Shown: positions 23,716 through 31,632, counted from the first letter of the stretch. The stretch: DNA of 39,382 nucleotides from an uncultured Flavobacteriales bacterium (GCA_937967465.1 CALBSW010000119.1:1-39382), one strand, 5' to 3'. The notes: generated by a model not told the origin, from the sequence alone. Program-made: numbers and translations.

Positions 23716-25220
23716 TGCCCTCCGGCCCCGGCCTCCGACCCGCATGGTCCGACCACCGCACCGCCATCGCGGTGTCGGCCGGATATGCCTTGCTGCTCGG
23801 TGCCGCGATCGCCATGCAAGCTTATCCTCTGGCCGCCCTGCCCATCGTCGTGGGTGTGGTGGCCTTGGCACTGTCGCGTCGGGACTGGCTGCTGCTCGGC
23901 CTCGTGGCCACCGTGCCGCTCAGCTTGAACCTCGAGCAACTCGAGATCGGAGGTGTTGGACTCTACCTGCCCACGGAGCCGCTGCTGTTCGGCCTGTTGC
24001 TGTTGTTCCTTCTCGACCGGCTGCGGGGCGTCCGGCTGGATGCCGGTTTGGAATCGCATCCCATCACCCGGTGCATCCAAGTGATGTTCGTGTGGCTCGC
24101 AATCACCACCCTGACATCCTCTGACCCGTTGGTGTCCTTCAAATTCCTCGTCGCCCGAGGTTGGTTTGTCGTCGGGTTCTTTTTCCTGCTGGCACCCTTG
24201 CTGACCGACGGCAGGAAACAGGAGCGGTTCGTCCTGCTGTACCTCGTTCCCCTGCTCGCCGTCATCGTCTACACCGTGGTGCGCCATGCCGGCTACGGGT
24301 TCGAAAAGCAGGCTGGACACTGGGTCATGGACCCGTTCTTCAAAGACCACACGAGCTATGGTGCGGTCCTCGCGATGTTCTGGTTCCCGGCCCTGGCCCT
24401 GCTGTTGAAACCGGGGCGGTCGGCCCTCGGCAAACTCGGACTGGCCGTCACCTTCTTCATCCTGTCCACGGGACTTATCCTGTCGTTCACGCGGGCCGCC
24501 TGGGTCTCGGTTGCTGCAGCAGGGGCTGTGGGCGCCCTCATGATGTTGGGGGTCCGGCTGCGCACCCTGGTCGGGGTGGGCATCTCGGGACTGGTCGTGC
24601 TCTTCCTGGTGTGGGACCAATTGCTCATTTCACTCGAGCGCAATGACCAGGACAGTTCGGATGACTTGACCGAACACGTGGAGTCCATTTCAAATGTCTC
24701 GAGTGACGCCTCCAATTTGGAGCGCATCAACCGCTGGAGTTGCGCCATCGCCCTCTGGCAGGAACGCCCCTTGGTGGGCTGGGGGCCGGGCACGTACCAG
24801 TTCGTCTACGCGCCCTTCCAACGCTCCGAGCACCGGACCATCATCTCCACCAACAATGCCGACCGGGGCAATGCCCACAGCGAATATCTCGGGCCCCTCG
24901 CGGAGCAAGGCGTTCCGGGTGCCTTGATCATCCTGGCCCTGCTGTGGTGGACGACCGTGATCGGATTTCGGGTCTACCGCGCCTTGAGGTACGAGGACCC
25001 GTGGCGATCATGGTGGGCCCTGTCCGTCTATCTGGGCGTGCTGACCTACTTCATTCACGGGGTCCTCAACAACTACCTCGACACGGACAAGGCCAGCGCC
25101 CCTTTCTGGGGGTTCCTCGCCATGCTCGTCATGTTGGATCTCAAGAAAAACGGGTGGTCAGCAGGGCGGTATCGTCAGCGGGATCTGCCGTCCGACGGTG
25201 CTGCTCCCAATCCACGATGA
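23715..25220 (+). CDS. O-antigen ligase / polymerase family membrane protein (Wzy/WaaL-like)
   Basis: A 501-residue polytopic membrane protein with about eleven hydrophobic segments, one large periplasmic loop and the Wzy_C-type motif. In that loop the sequence RWSCAIALWQERPLVGWGPGTYQF is followed by GNAHSEYLGPLAEQG (about 385-399), the hallmark of O-antigen ligases and polymerases. It probably polymerises or ligates the surface polysaccharide whose length is set by the translationally coupled Wzz-like neighbour. The last 80 bp, coding for a hydrophilic tail after the final helix, are antisense to the end of the phosphatase gene on the other strand. Whether it is a polymerase or a ligase cannot be told from sequence alone. 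Confidence 0.85.
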   Translation: MPSGPGLRPAWSDHRTAIAVSAGYALLLGAAIAMQAYPLAALPIVVGVVALALSRRDWLLLGLVATVPLSLNLEQLEIGGVGLYLPTEPLLFGLLLLFLLDRLRGVRLDAGLESHPITRCIQVMFVWLAITTLTSSDPLVSFKFLVARGWFVVGFFFLLAPLLTDGRKQERFVLLYLVPLLAVIVYTVVRHAGYGFEKQAGHWVMDPFFKDHTSYGAVLAMFWFPALALLLKPGRSALGKLGLAVTFFILSTGLILSFTRAAWVSVAAAGAVGALMMLGVRLRTLVGVGISGLVVLFLVWDQLLISLERNDQDSSDDLTEHVESISNVSSDASNLERINRWSCAIALWQERPLVGWGPGTYQFVYAPFQRSEHRTIISTNNADRGNAHSEYLGPLAEQGVPGALIILALLWWTTVIGFRVYRALRYEDPWRSWWALSVYLGVLTYFIHGVLNNYLDTDKASAPFWGFLAMLVMLDLKKNGWSAGRYRQRDLPSDGAAPNPR

Positions 25221-26364
25221 TGGCGGCATTGAGCGCTTCGGCACCCGATTGGCGCTCCCCTTCCACAAGCTGCTGAAGGCGGTGCTCACCGTAAGCTTGG
25301 CCTTCTGGATTTTCCTGCTCCACCAAACCATCGGTGAAGCACACGAGGGTCGAGCCCGCTGAGGCGTCGAGCGACCCCACACCCACCGCGGGCAACTCGT
25401 CCAGCATACCCAGGCCAGGGCAGCCCTCTGCGAGGAACATGCCGGGGCCGGAAGCCGGAACGAACAGCGGCGGGTTGTGCCCACAATTGATGTAATCCAG
25501 CGTGCCTTTCTGCCCGTCGTGAACCGCAAAGAAGAAGGTGATGAAACGCTCTCCTCCGGCACTGTGGAAGACCCGCTGATTGAGGATGTGGACCAACCCC
25601 TCCAAGTCGAGGTCAGGCCGTTCCAGTTGCGCGTGCAAATGGGCCTGGAAGTTGGACATGAGAAAGGCAGCGGGCATCCCCTTGCCACTGACGTCAGCCA
25701 TGGCGATGGCCATCCGACCATCCGGCAGGCGGATGGCGTCGTAATAGTCGCCGCCCACGTGGTGGTGGGGACGGTACCGTGCTGCGAAGTTTCGGTGGGC
25801 GTCGTCTGGCAACACGCGCGGCAACAGCATGGCCTGCATTTCTCCTGCCAGCTCCAATTCCCGCTCCAATCCAGCTGTGCGGATGCGCTCGAGCGTCAGC
25901 GCCCGGTTGCGCATGGCCACGACCAGAACGTTGGTGAAGGTGGTGATGAAGCGCACATGGCGAATGGAGGGACTCATGCCCCGCCCTTCCTCCTGGTCGC
26001 CCATCACGACGTAAGCGATCACATCGCCGTCCTGCTCCACCGGAATGGCGAGGTCAAATTCCACTTCCGTGTCCCCCGCCACGATGGCATGGGACTTGCC
26101 TCCCAGTGCATCGCCGGCGTCCTCCAGCCGAGGCAACCGCGTCGGGTATCCCCATTCGACCGCACAATCCCACGCCCCGTCCTGCTCATCGCGGCAAAAC
26201 AGGGCAAGCTTGCCCACGCCGATGGACTCGAGCACCCGGCGATAGTGGCCGAACAGCTCATCGTCTGCCACGTTCTGGTTGATGGCCTGCGTGAGGTCCA
26301 ACAGGGCATCCGCCTGTTGGCGGAGCCGCTCAAGCCGCTTCCGGTTCCGGAGTTCGGCGGACAT
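25141..26364 (-). CDS. SpoIIE/RsbU-type PP2C serine phosphatase with N-terminal GAF-like domain
   Basis: A 407-residue cytosolic protein. Residues 1-160 look like a GAF-type sensor (a helical start, then a domain including GVGKLALFCRDEQDG and DLAIPVEQDGDVIAYVVMG). A helical linker, LERELELAGEMQAMLLP (about 166-182), leads to a metal-dependent phosphatase domain with GGDYYDAI at 204-211, ADVSGKGMPAAFLMS at 223-237, NCGHNPPL, FTDGLVEQ and the final DDTALL (D397, D398). RsbU-like enzymes dephosphorylate anti-sigma-factor antagonists in partner-switching pathways; no STAS or anti-sigma partner is in the window. It is 5 nt downstream of efp and so probably cotranscribed. Its final 26 codons are antisense to the Wzy/WaaL-like gene. 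Confidence 0.92.
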   Translation of the reverse strand: MSAELRNRKRLERLRQQADALLDLTQAINQNVADDELFGHYRRVLESIGVGKLALFCRDEQDGAWDCAVEWGYPTRLPRLEDAGDALGGKSHAIVAGDTEVEFDLAIPVEQDGDVIAYVVMGDQEEGRGMSPSIRHVRFITTFTNVLVVAMRNRALTLERIRTAGLERELELAGEMQAMLLPRVLPDDAHRNFAARYRPHHHVGGDYYDAIRLPDGRMAIAMADVSGKGMPAAFLMSNFQAHLHAQLERPDLDLEGLVHILNQRVFHSAGGERFITFFFAVHDGQKGTLDYINCGHNPPLFVPASGPGMFLAEGCPGLGMLDELPAVGVGSLDASAGSTLVCFTDGLVEQENPEGQAYGEHRLQQLVEGERQSGAEALNAAIIVDWEQHRRTADPADDTALLTTRFS

Positions 26365-26369
26365 GCGGT

Positions 26370-26936
26370 TTACTTCTTGACCCGCTCGGAGTACTCGCCC
26401 GTCCGCGTGTCCACTTTGACGCGGTCCCCGATGTTGATGAACAACGGGACGCGCACCTCAGCTCCAGTATCGATGGTGGCCGGCTTGAGGGTGTTGGTGG
26501 CGGTGTCGCCTTTGACGCCGGGCTCCGTGTAGGTGATTTCGGCCTCGATGTGGCTCGGCAAGCTGGCGCTCAATGGACGCTCCTCCTCCGCGTGGAAGAC
26601 GATGAGGCACTTCATCTCGTCCTGCAGGAAGTGGGAGTTTTCAATGAGGTGCTTCTCCAAGCTGATCTGCTCAAACGTCTCCGAGTTCATGAAGTTGTAG
26701 CCCATGTCATCCTCGTAGAGATACGTGTGCTCACGGGTCTCAACGCGGATCACGTCGATCTTGGATCCGGTGTTGAAGCTGTGCTCAATGATCTTTCCGT
26801 TCTCGAGGTTCTTCAGCTTGGTCCAGACGTTGCCGGAACCCCGTGCCGTCTTCTTGTGAAGGAATTCGAGAACCTGATAGAGGCCATTCTGGTGACGAAT
26901 GCAGAGGCCGTTCTTGATGTCGGAGGTCGTTGCCAT
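26370..26936 (-). CDS. efp: Elongation factor P
   Basis: Translation factor that relieves ribosome stalling at polyproline stretches. The 188 residues have the usual three-domain length: KOW-like domain I, OB domain II and domain III ending in DTRTGEYSERVK, with YTEPGVKGDTATNTLKPAT in between. In the domain I loop that reaches the peptidyl-tRNA, the tip residue is Arg32 within HKKTARGSGN, where most Bacteroidota have HVKPGKG with a Lys. Start ATG 26936 gives the canonical MATTSDIKNG beginning. It sits in an apparent minus-strand operon after the two Trp-rich proteins (63-nt gap) and before the phosphatase (5-nt gap). The leader contains a perfect inverted repeat and a possible -7 box. Confidence 0.96.
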   Translation of the reverse strand: MATTSDIKNGLCIRHQNGLYQVLEFLHKKTARGSGNVWTKLKNLENGKIIEHSFNTGSKIDVIRVETREHTYLYEDDMGYNFMNSETFEQISLEKHLIENSHFLQDEMKCLIVFHAEEERPLSASLPSHIEAEITYTEPGVKGDTATNTLKPATIDTGAEVRVPLFINIGDRVKVDTRTGEYSERVKK

Positions 26937-26956
26937 GGTCGTGTCTTTGGTCGGAG

Positions 26957-26971
26957 AGGGCATTGTGCCCT
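26957..26971 (-). promoter_or_regulatory. Inverted repeat in the efp leader
   Basis: AGGGCA / TGCCCT arms separated by 3 nt, 20 nt upstream of the efp ATG. Upstream of it TATATTGC (around 26986-26993) is a poor but possible -7 box, so efp may have its own promoter as well as read-through from the barrel genes. Could be an operator or a small RNA hairpin. Confidence 0.3.
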
Positions 26972-26999
26972 TCGGCCGCGGTCCCGCAATATAACCCGG

Positions 27000-28613
27000 T
27001 CAGGACCGGCCTCGCCGGCGCCGATGCGGTCGGAATTCCACGTCCAGCCATGAATGCGCCATGATGGTGTCATCCTCTCCATCCGCTGCGGCCATCGTCC
27101 AGGACAGGCGAAGCCGCCCTTGCCAGCGGCCATCGGCCGATGTCCAACGCGCGAAAGCATGGGCATCTCGGCCCCGGAAGGCTTGCGCTGGCCGGTCATC
27201 CCAACCGGTCACATACCGCGCCGGCGCTGCGCGATTTCCCCATGCCTGGCCCACACCGGTGGTCCAACGCGCGGCGTCCAAACGCTGCCAACGGGCGGTC
27301 ATGGCCCACGCTCCGCCCGCCCCACCGTCACCTGTGGCCCATTGGAGGTGCATCCGGATCCGACACGTCCCCATGTCGTCCGTCGACTGGAATTCCCGGC
27401 GCCAGCGGAAGCCCCAAGTGCTTCGTTGACTCGAGCCTGGCGTTGTTTCGACCTGAACCCGCACCCGGTGCCGCCCACGATCCAGCTGACACACCACGCG
27501 CTCCAAGGCCTTGTCCTCGGGACCGAAGCCTTGCCGCCGCCGCCACCTCAAAGTGCCCCTTCCCGCACCCATCCATGCCAACCCGGCTTCCAGCTGCCAT
27601 CGGGGGCGTCCCGCCGGATGGGGAACACTCGCCCGGCGCTCACCGCTCCATTCCGCGGGGTGAGCCGGATGCCCGCGGGCCAACGCAGCATGGGCCTCCC
27701 ACTGCGCGGACCACGAGCGCAGGAGCGAAGCCCGTCCGCTCCACCCACCGTCAAACCCTCCGAGCTCCCACCGCGCACTCCAGCCTTGCCATTCGCCGCC
27801 GCCATGCACCCCAACGACCGCCTTGGGACGGCCTGTCGCACCCCAACCCAGACGCGCCACGTAACGCGGTCCCGGTGTTCGACCCCACAGGGCCGCAATG
27901 CCTTCTCCTTGCCACCACTTGCCCAGCATGGCCCCATCCACGGACCACGTCGATGCGGCCCATCCCGACGTGCGCCGCCAACCCAAGCCGTCGACCACCC
28001 CGCGCCAACGCCCTCCAGCCTCCACCCAACCTTGGGGGATGCGGTGCGTGCCTTCCATGCCCCCCAATCCGTCAAACGCCCCGGAAGCCCACAGCACGCT
28101 GCCCTGTCCGACTTTGGGAAGCAACGACCCTGCGGCCCATCGGCCTTTGGGACCTGTCCAGCCGATGCTCCCCACCCAAGTGAGGCCTTCTCCTGTGGAA
28201 GCGCGCAAGGCCCCACGCACCCGCAGCTTGCGCGCCACATGGCGAAAGCGGCCGTCCATTCGGACCCGCGCACCATGGCTGTCTATCCGCGCTGTGCCCC
28301 CGCGCAATGTGGCTTGAGAAGCGGGCGAAGTGCGGGGATGTCGATTCAGCGCAAACAGGCGCTCCTGCCAGGTATCATGGACCAACAAACACCGCAAGAC
28401 GCGCTGTCCTTGGTCTGCCCCGAGCGTGCGAACCACGGATTGCTGCGGTGCAGGGCCGGGCCACTGGGAAGCGGCCAACACTTCGGCCCCATCCCGCGTG
28501 AGACAGCCGGCATCGAGGGCCTCCACAATCCAAGGGTGCCATTCCTCTGCCACAGTCTGCGCATCCATGCCCAACGGCCAGACAACCAATATGAAGACGT
28601 GAAACAGCCTCAT
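27000..28613 (-). CDS. Predicted outer-membrane beta-barrel protein, Trp/Arg-rich, possibly HHH-barrel family
   Basis: 537 residues with a signal peptide (1-18, cleavage MDA-Q). The first mature segment (about 20-90) is helical; the rest has many short aromatic-rich strands with alternating patterns, as in an outer-membrane barrel. About 40 Trp (7%) and very many Arg and Gly. The segment GQGSVLWASGAFDG (about 169-182) resembles the GQGL.LWSGF motif of Bacteroidota proteins that join helix-hairpin-helix repeats to a barrel; the helical N-terminus would be a degenerate version. This is a resemblance from memory and not firm. The start ATG overlaps the stop of the preceding gene as ATGA. A long open frame on the opposite strand exists here, but export signal, coupling and operon place the gene on the minus strand. 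Confidence 0.65.
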   Translation of the reverse strand: MRLFHVFILVVWPLGMDAQTVAEEWHPWIVEALDAGCLTRDGAEVLAASQWPGPAPQQSVVRTLGADQGQRVLRCLLVHDTWQERLFALNRHPRTSPASQATLRGGTARIDSHGARVRMDGRFRHVARKLRVRGALRASTGEGLTWVGSIGWTGPKGRWAAGSLLPKVGQGSVLWASGAFDGLGGMEGTHRIPQGWVEAGGRWRGVVDGLGWRRTSGWAASTWSVDGAMLGKWWQGEGIAALWGRTPGPRYVARLGWGATGRPKAVVGVHGGGEWQGWSARWELGGFDGGWSGRASLLRSWSAQWEAHAALARGHPAHPAEWSGERRASVPHPAGRPRWQLEAGLAWMGAGRGTLRWRRRQGFGPEDKALERVVCQLDRGRHRVRVQVETTPGSSQRSTWGFRWRREFQSTDDMGTCRIRMHLQWATGDGGAGGAWAMTARWQRLDAARWTTGVGQAWGNRAAPARYVTGWDDRPAQAFRGRDAHAFARWTSADGRWQGRLRLSWTMAAADGEDDTIMAHSWLDVEFRPHRRRRGRS

Positions 28614-29326
28614 GGCAGGGACGTGCGCATTCCGTGCGTCACCAGGGGATCATCTCCACTCCACCAAGGATCCAGCCTGCCCGCGGACACACCACCCCAC
28701 GGGATCTGACGCCGCATCCATCCGATGGCCAACCTCAGGACACCGCGATGTCCTGACCACGAATGCATGACCAATACCCCGCCACTCCCGACGCCCAGGC
28801 CCATTCGGGATTGTCGCACTTGAAGGCTCAGATGAAGTCGGCTGCCCTGGTTCCATGCCAAAGCCCCCTGAAACCACGTGTCCGACGCCGCCTTTTTCTG
28901 GAGACCGATTTGCCACGCCGTGACCAAGGGGGCTCCGGATGGCTGCACCAACGGCACCTCCACGCGGAACCACCCCCGCTCGGGGAAGTGGGCGCCCAAC
29001 CTCCACGTGATCACGTGTTTTGGGCCCCAGCGCATGCCGGAATGCGCCGTCCAATCCCTGCCGGTCGCCACCCCCATCATGGCATTCACCTGCCATGTCC
29101 CTTCAGACCCGATGGCAGCCCGCAGCCCCACGGTTCCAGCCGATTTCGCATCTGTCTGGCGCTCCAGAACGCAGGCAGCATCCCAGGTCCACGCCCGCGC
29201 CGGTCCCCAGCGCCATCGGCTCCACCCGATGGCATCCCACTCCTGCGCCTCCGCTCGAGAGCCACACAACACACTGAAAACCAACAACAAGAAAGCTGTC
29301 TGTCTCCATGGATTCTTCCGAAACAT
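28610..29326 (-). CDS. Predicted secreted or outer-membrane protein, Trp-rich, unknown function
   Basis: 238 residues with a clear signal peptide (MFRKNPWRQTAFLLLVFSVL then SRAEAQ). The mature protein has about 20 Trp (8%) and alternating polar/aromatic strands (for example HVITWRLGAHF and WFRVEVPLV), consistent with a small eight- to ten-stranded barrel. I do not recognise the family. ATG 29326 is used because it begins the signal peptide; the frame is open further upstream. Its stop overlaps the next start as ATGA, so it is translated together with the 537-residue barrel protein, and the two probably act together in the outer membrane. Confidence 0.65.
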   Translation of the reverse strand: MFRKNPWRQTAFLLLVFSVLCGSRAEAQEWDAIGWSRWRWGPARAWTWDAACVLERQTDAKSAGTVGLRAAIGSEGTWQVNAMMGVATGRDWTAHSGMRWGPKHVITWRLGAHFPERGWFRVEVPLVQPSGAPLVTAWQIGLQKKAASDTWFQGALAWNQGSRLHLSLQVRQSRMGLGVGSGGVLVMHSWSGHRGVLRLAIGWMRRQIPWGGVSAGRLDPWWSGDDPLVTHGMRTSLP

Positions 29327-29330
29327 GGTC

Positions 29331-29338
29331 CGAACATC
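29331..29338 (-). promoter_or_regulatory. Possible -7 box abutting the Trp-rich protein start
   Basis: GATGTTCG on the minus strand differs from TAnnTTTG at two positions (first base and T-to-C at position 7) and ends 4 nt before the ATG at 29326. Weak alone, but it fits the spacing seen at other genes here. Confidence 0.25.
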
Positions 29339-29411
29339 CACTGTCCCCACATGCCCCGCACCTCGGATTCACTTGCGTTGCCCTCGGCTTCGCCACCGTG
29401 GAGATGCGGCC

Positions 29412-29419
29412 TATCTTCG
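29412..29419 (+). promoter_or_regulatory. Promoter -7 box for tRNA-Leu and tig
   Basis: TATCTTCG matches TAnnTTTG except T-to-C at position 7 and ends 8 nt before the mature tRNA 5' end. That places the transcription start within a few bases of the tRNA, and supports reading TAnnTTCG as a working -7 variant in this genome. Confidence 0.5.
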
Positions 29420-29427
29420 CGCCCCCT

Positions 29428-29509
29428 GCGGGCGTGGTGGAATTGGTAGACACGCCAGATTTAGGATCTGGTGCCGCAAGGCGTGGGGGTTCGAGTCCCT
29501 TCGCCCGCA
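29428..29509 (+). tRNA. tRNA-Leu (anticodon UAG)
   Basis: An 82-nt class II tRNA. The acceptor stem GCGGGCG pairs with CGCCCGC before the discriminator A at 29509. The anticodon stem CCAGA/TCTGG encloses the 7-nt loop with anticodon TAG at 29462-29464, reading CUN codons. A long variable arm (GCCGCAAGGC-type) and a T arm with GTTCGAGTC confirm leucine. The 3' CCA is not encoded. It lies 27 nt upstream of the tig start codon, on the same strand, and the two are probably cotranscribed. Confidence 0.97.
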
Positions 29510-29536
29510 CACTGCACCGTTTACGAGAGCAACGAC

Positions 29537-30892
29537 ATGGAAATCACCCAGGAAAAAGTGGACGACCTGAATGGCGTCCTGACCGTGAAGATTCAGCCGG
29601 AGGACTACCGGGAAAAGGTGGACGGTATCCTTGAGGAATACCGCAAGCAAGTGAAGATGCCCGGCTTCCGCCAGGGCAAGGTGCCGATTCAACTGGTCCG
29701 CAAGCAATACGGCAAGGCCGTGTTGGCGGACGAGCTCAACAAATTGATGGGCGAGAAGATGGACGGCTATATCCGCGAAGAGAAGCTGCGCATCTTGGGC
29801 CAACCCATTCCCGCCCTCGAGAACGACAGCGAAGGAGACTGGGACAAGCCCGAGACGTTCACCTTCCGCTACGACATCGGCTACAGCCCGAAAGTGGACA
29901 TCAAATTCGGCTGGTTCACCAAGTTCGTCCACCACAAGGTGCGCATCGATGACGCGCTCATCGAAGAACAGATCGGTGACCTCCGCCGCCGCTACGGCAA
30001 GATGTCGGAGCGCACCGAGATGGGCGAGGACTGCCTCATCGTGGGCGACTTTGTCGAGCTCGATGGCAAGGGCGGCGACATTCTCGCCGGCGGCGTCATG
30101 AACGAGGGCACCATCAGCTTGGATTCCATCGAAGACAAGAAGACCAAGGAGGCCCTGATGGGCAAGAGCCAAGGTGCAGAAGTGGAGGTGGAAGCCGGCA
30201 AGGTGAGCCGCGACGCGGAAGACCTGGCCCGCATGCTGGGCATCGATCCGAAGGCCGCAGCCGACTTCAAGAACCCACTGCGCTTCACGGTGAAGGAGGT
30301 GCGCCACATCGAGCCGGCCGAGCTCGGCGAGGAGCTGTACGACAAGCTCTTCGGAGAGGACGTCGTCACCGATGAAGAAGGCTTCCGCACCAAGGTGAAG
30401 GAGGACCTCGAGCGCATTTTTGAACGCGACGGCGACCGCGTCTTCCGCCGGAAGTTTGTGGAAGAAGTGGTGGGCAAGCTCAATCCATCCCTCCCCGAGG
30501 CCTTCCTCAAGCGCTGGATCCAGGTGGCCAATGAAAAGCCGATCACGGCCGAGGAGATCGAAGCCGAATTCGAGGAATACGCCAAGGGCATCAAGTGGCA
30601 GATCATCCAGAACCACATCATCGACGAGCACGACATCGACGTCGAGGGAGAGGAGATCAAGGCCGAGGCCGGCAGCGCCATCAAAGCGCAGTACGCCCAG
30701 TATGGCATTCCGCTCGAGGCGGAGCAGCTCGACCCGATGGTGGCCCAGATGCTCACCGACCAGAAGGAAGTCCGCCGCGTGGCCGAGTCCATCTACGAGC
30801 GCAAGGCCATTGACAAGCTGCGCGAACTCGCCAAAATCAAGGACAAAGAGGTTTCCCACGAAGAGTGGATGGAAATCGTGCGTTCCCTCTGA
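29537..30892 (+). CDS. tig: Trigger factor
   Basis: Ribosome-associated chaperone for nascent chains. The 451 residues have the N-terminal ribosome-binding domain with GFRQGKVP at 43-50 (E. coli GFRxGKxP motif that contacts protein L23), a middle domain at about 150-250 in the FKBP position, and a long helical C-terminal domain ending in a run of charged helices. The middle domain lacks an obvious FKBP active-site signature, so peptidyl-prolyl isomerase activity is doubtful, as in many Bacteroidota trigger factors. ATG 29537 is chosen because it gives the canonical MEITQEKV start; the frame continues upstream only through the tRNA gene. It heads the gene order tig-clpP-clpX-mutS. Confidence 0.95.
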   Translation: MEITQEKVDDLNGVLTVKIQPEDYREKVDGILEEYRKQVKMPGFRQGKVPIQLVRKQYGKAVLADELNKLMGEKMDGYIREEKLRILGQPIPALENDSEGDWDKPETFTFRYDIGYSPKVDIKFGWFTKFVHHKVRIDDALIEEQIGDLRRRYGKMSERTEMGEDCLIVGDFVELDGKGGDILAGGVMNEGTISLDSIEDKKTKEALMGKSQGAEVEVEAGKVSRDAEDLARMLGIDPKAAADFKNPLRFTVKEVRHIEPAELGEELYDKLFGEDVVTDEEGFRTKVKEDLERIFERDGDRVFRRKFVEEVVGKLNPSLPEAFLKRWIQVANEKPITAEEIEAEFEEYAKGIKWQIIQNHIIDEHDIDVEGEEIKAEAGSAIKAQYAQYGIPLEAEQLDPMVAQMLTDQKEVRRVAESIYERKAIDKLRELAKIKDKEVSHEEWMEIVRSL

Positions 30893-30924
30893 AAACTCCC
30901 CTCGGCGCAGTGACCCTGTCGGCC

Positions 30925-30932
30925 TAACTTTC
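30925..30932 (+). promoter_or_regulatory. Possible -7 box for clpP
   Basis: TAACTTTC matches TAnnTTTG except at the last base and ends 7 nt before the clpP ATG at 30940, so clpP may have its own start in addition to read-through from tig (47-nt gap). Confidence 0.4.
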
Positions 30933-30939
30933 CAATCTC

Positions 30940-31626
30940 ATGATGAGCACCCGCAAGGAATTCCTGAAGTACGCCGTCAAGGACCGCGGCTTCACCAGCC
31001 ACCACGTTGAGGATTACATCTCTGCCGTCCACGGACCGGAGAACATGACGCGCACCGTCATCGAAGAGCGCCAGATGCCCTTCCGAGAGGTGGACGTCTT
31101 CTCCCGCCTGATGGCCGACCGCATCATCTTCCTCGGCACCGGGGTGGATGATTACATCGCCAACATCATCCAGGCCCAGATGCTCTTCCTCGAGTCCACG
31201 GACCCGACGAAGGACATCCAGATCTACATCAACAGCCCCGGCGGCAGTGTCTATGCCGGCCTCGGCATCTACGACACGATGCAGTACATCCGCCCGGATG
31301 TGGCCACCATCTGCACCGGCATGGCCGCCTCCATGGGCGCCGTGCTCCTCTGCGCCGGAGCCGCAGGCAAGCGGACGGGTCTGAAGCACAGCCGGACCAT
31401 GATTCACCAGCCCCTCGGCGGCGCCCGCGGACAGGCCAGCGACATCGAGATCACCGCCCGCGAGATCATGAAGCTCAAGGAGGAGCTCTACAAGATCATC
31501 GCCCACCACAGTGGTCAAGACTACCAGAAGGTGTGGGAGGACAGCGACCGTGACTACTGGATGATCGCCGATGAGGCCAAGGCCTACGGCATGATCGACG
31601 AGGTCCTCGAGCGCAAGCAGGACTGA
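30940..31626 (+). CDS. clpP: ATP-dependent Clp protease proteolytic subunit
   Basis: Serine peptidase subunit that assembles into two seven-membered rings and degrades proteins unfolded by ClpX or ClpA/C. The 228 residues carry the catalytic triad Ser131 in GMAASMGA, His156 in RTMIHQPLGG and Asp205 in DSDRDYWM. The substrate-channel segment INSPGGSVYAG (98-108) is intact. There is an N-terminal extension of about 35 residues relative to mature ClpP, which is probably a propeptide. Start is ATG 30940 or the adjacent ATG 30943. It is followed after 6 nt by clpX, its usual partner. Confidence 0.97.
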   Translation: MMSTRKEFLKYAVKDRGFTSHHVEDYISAVHGPENMTRTVIEERQMPFREVDVFSRLMADRIIFLGTGVDDYIANIIQAQMLFLESTDPTKDIQIYINSPGGSVYAGLGIYDTMQYIRPDVATICTGMAASMGAVLLCAGAAGKRTGLKHSRTMIHQPLGGARGQASDIEITAREIMKLKEELYKIIAHHSGQDYQKVWEDSDRDYWMIADEAKAYGMIDEVLERKQD

Positions 31627-31632
31627 TCCGCC

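Noticed and set aside
27054..28709. A 551-codon open frame on the plus strand opposite the Trp-rich barrel gene.
   Set aside because: Its product is a Pro/Arg/Cys-rich, featureless sequence without signal peptide or domain. The minus-strand frame has a signal peptide, an ATGA overlap and an operon context. GC-rich DNA often leaves such antisense frames open.
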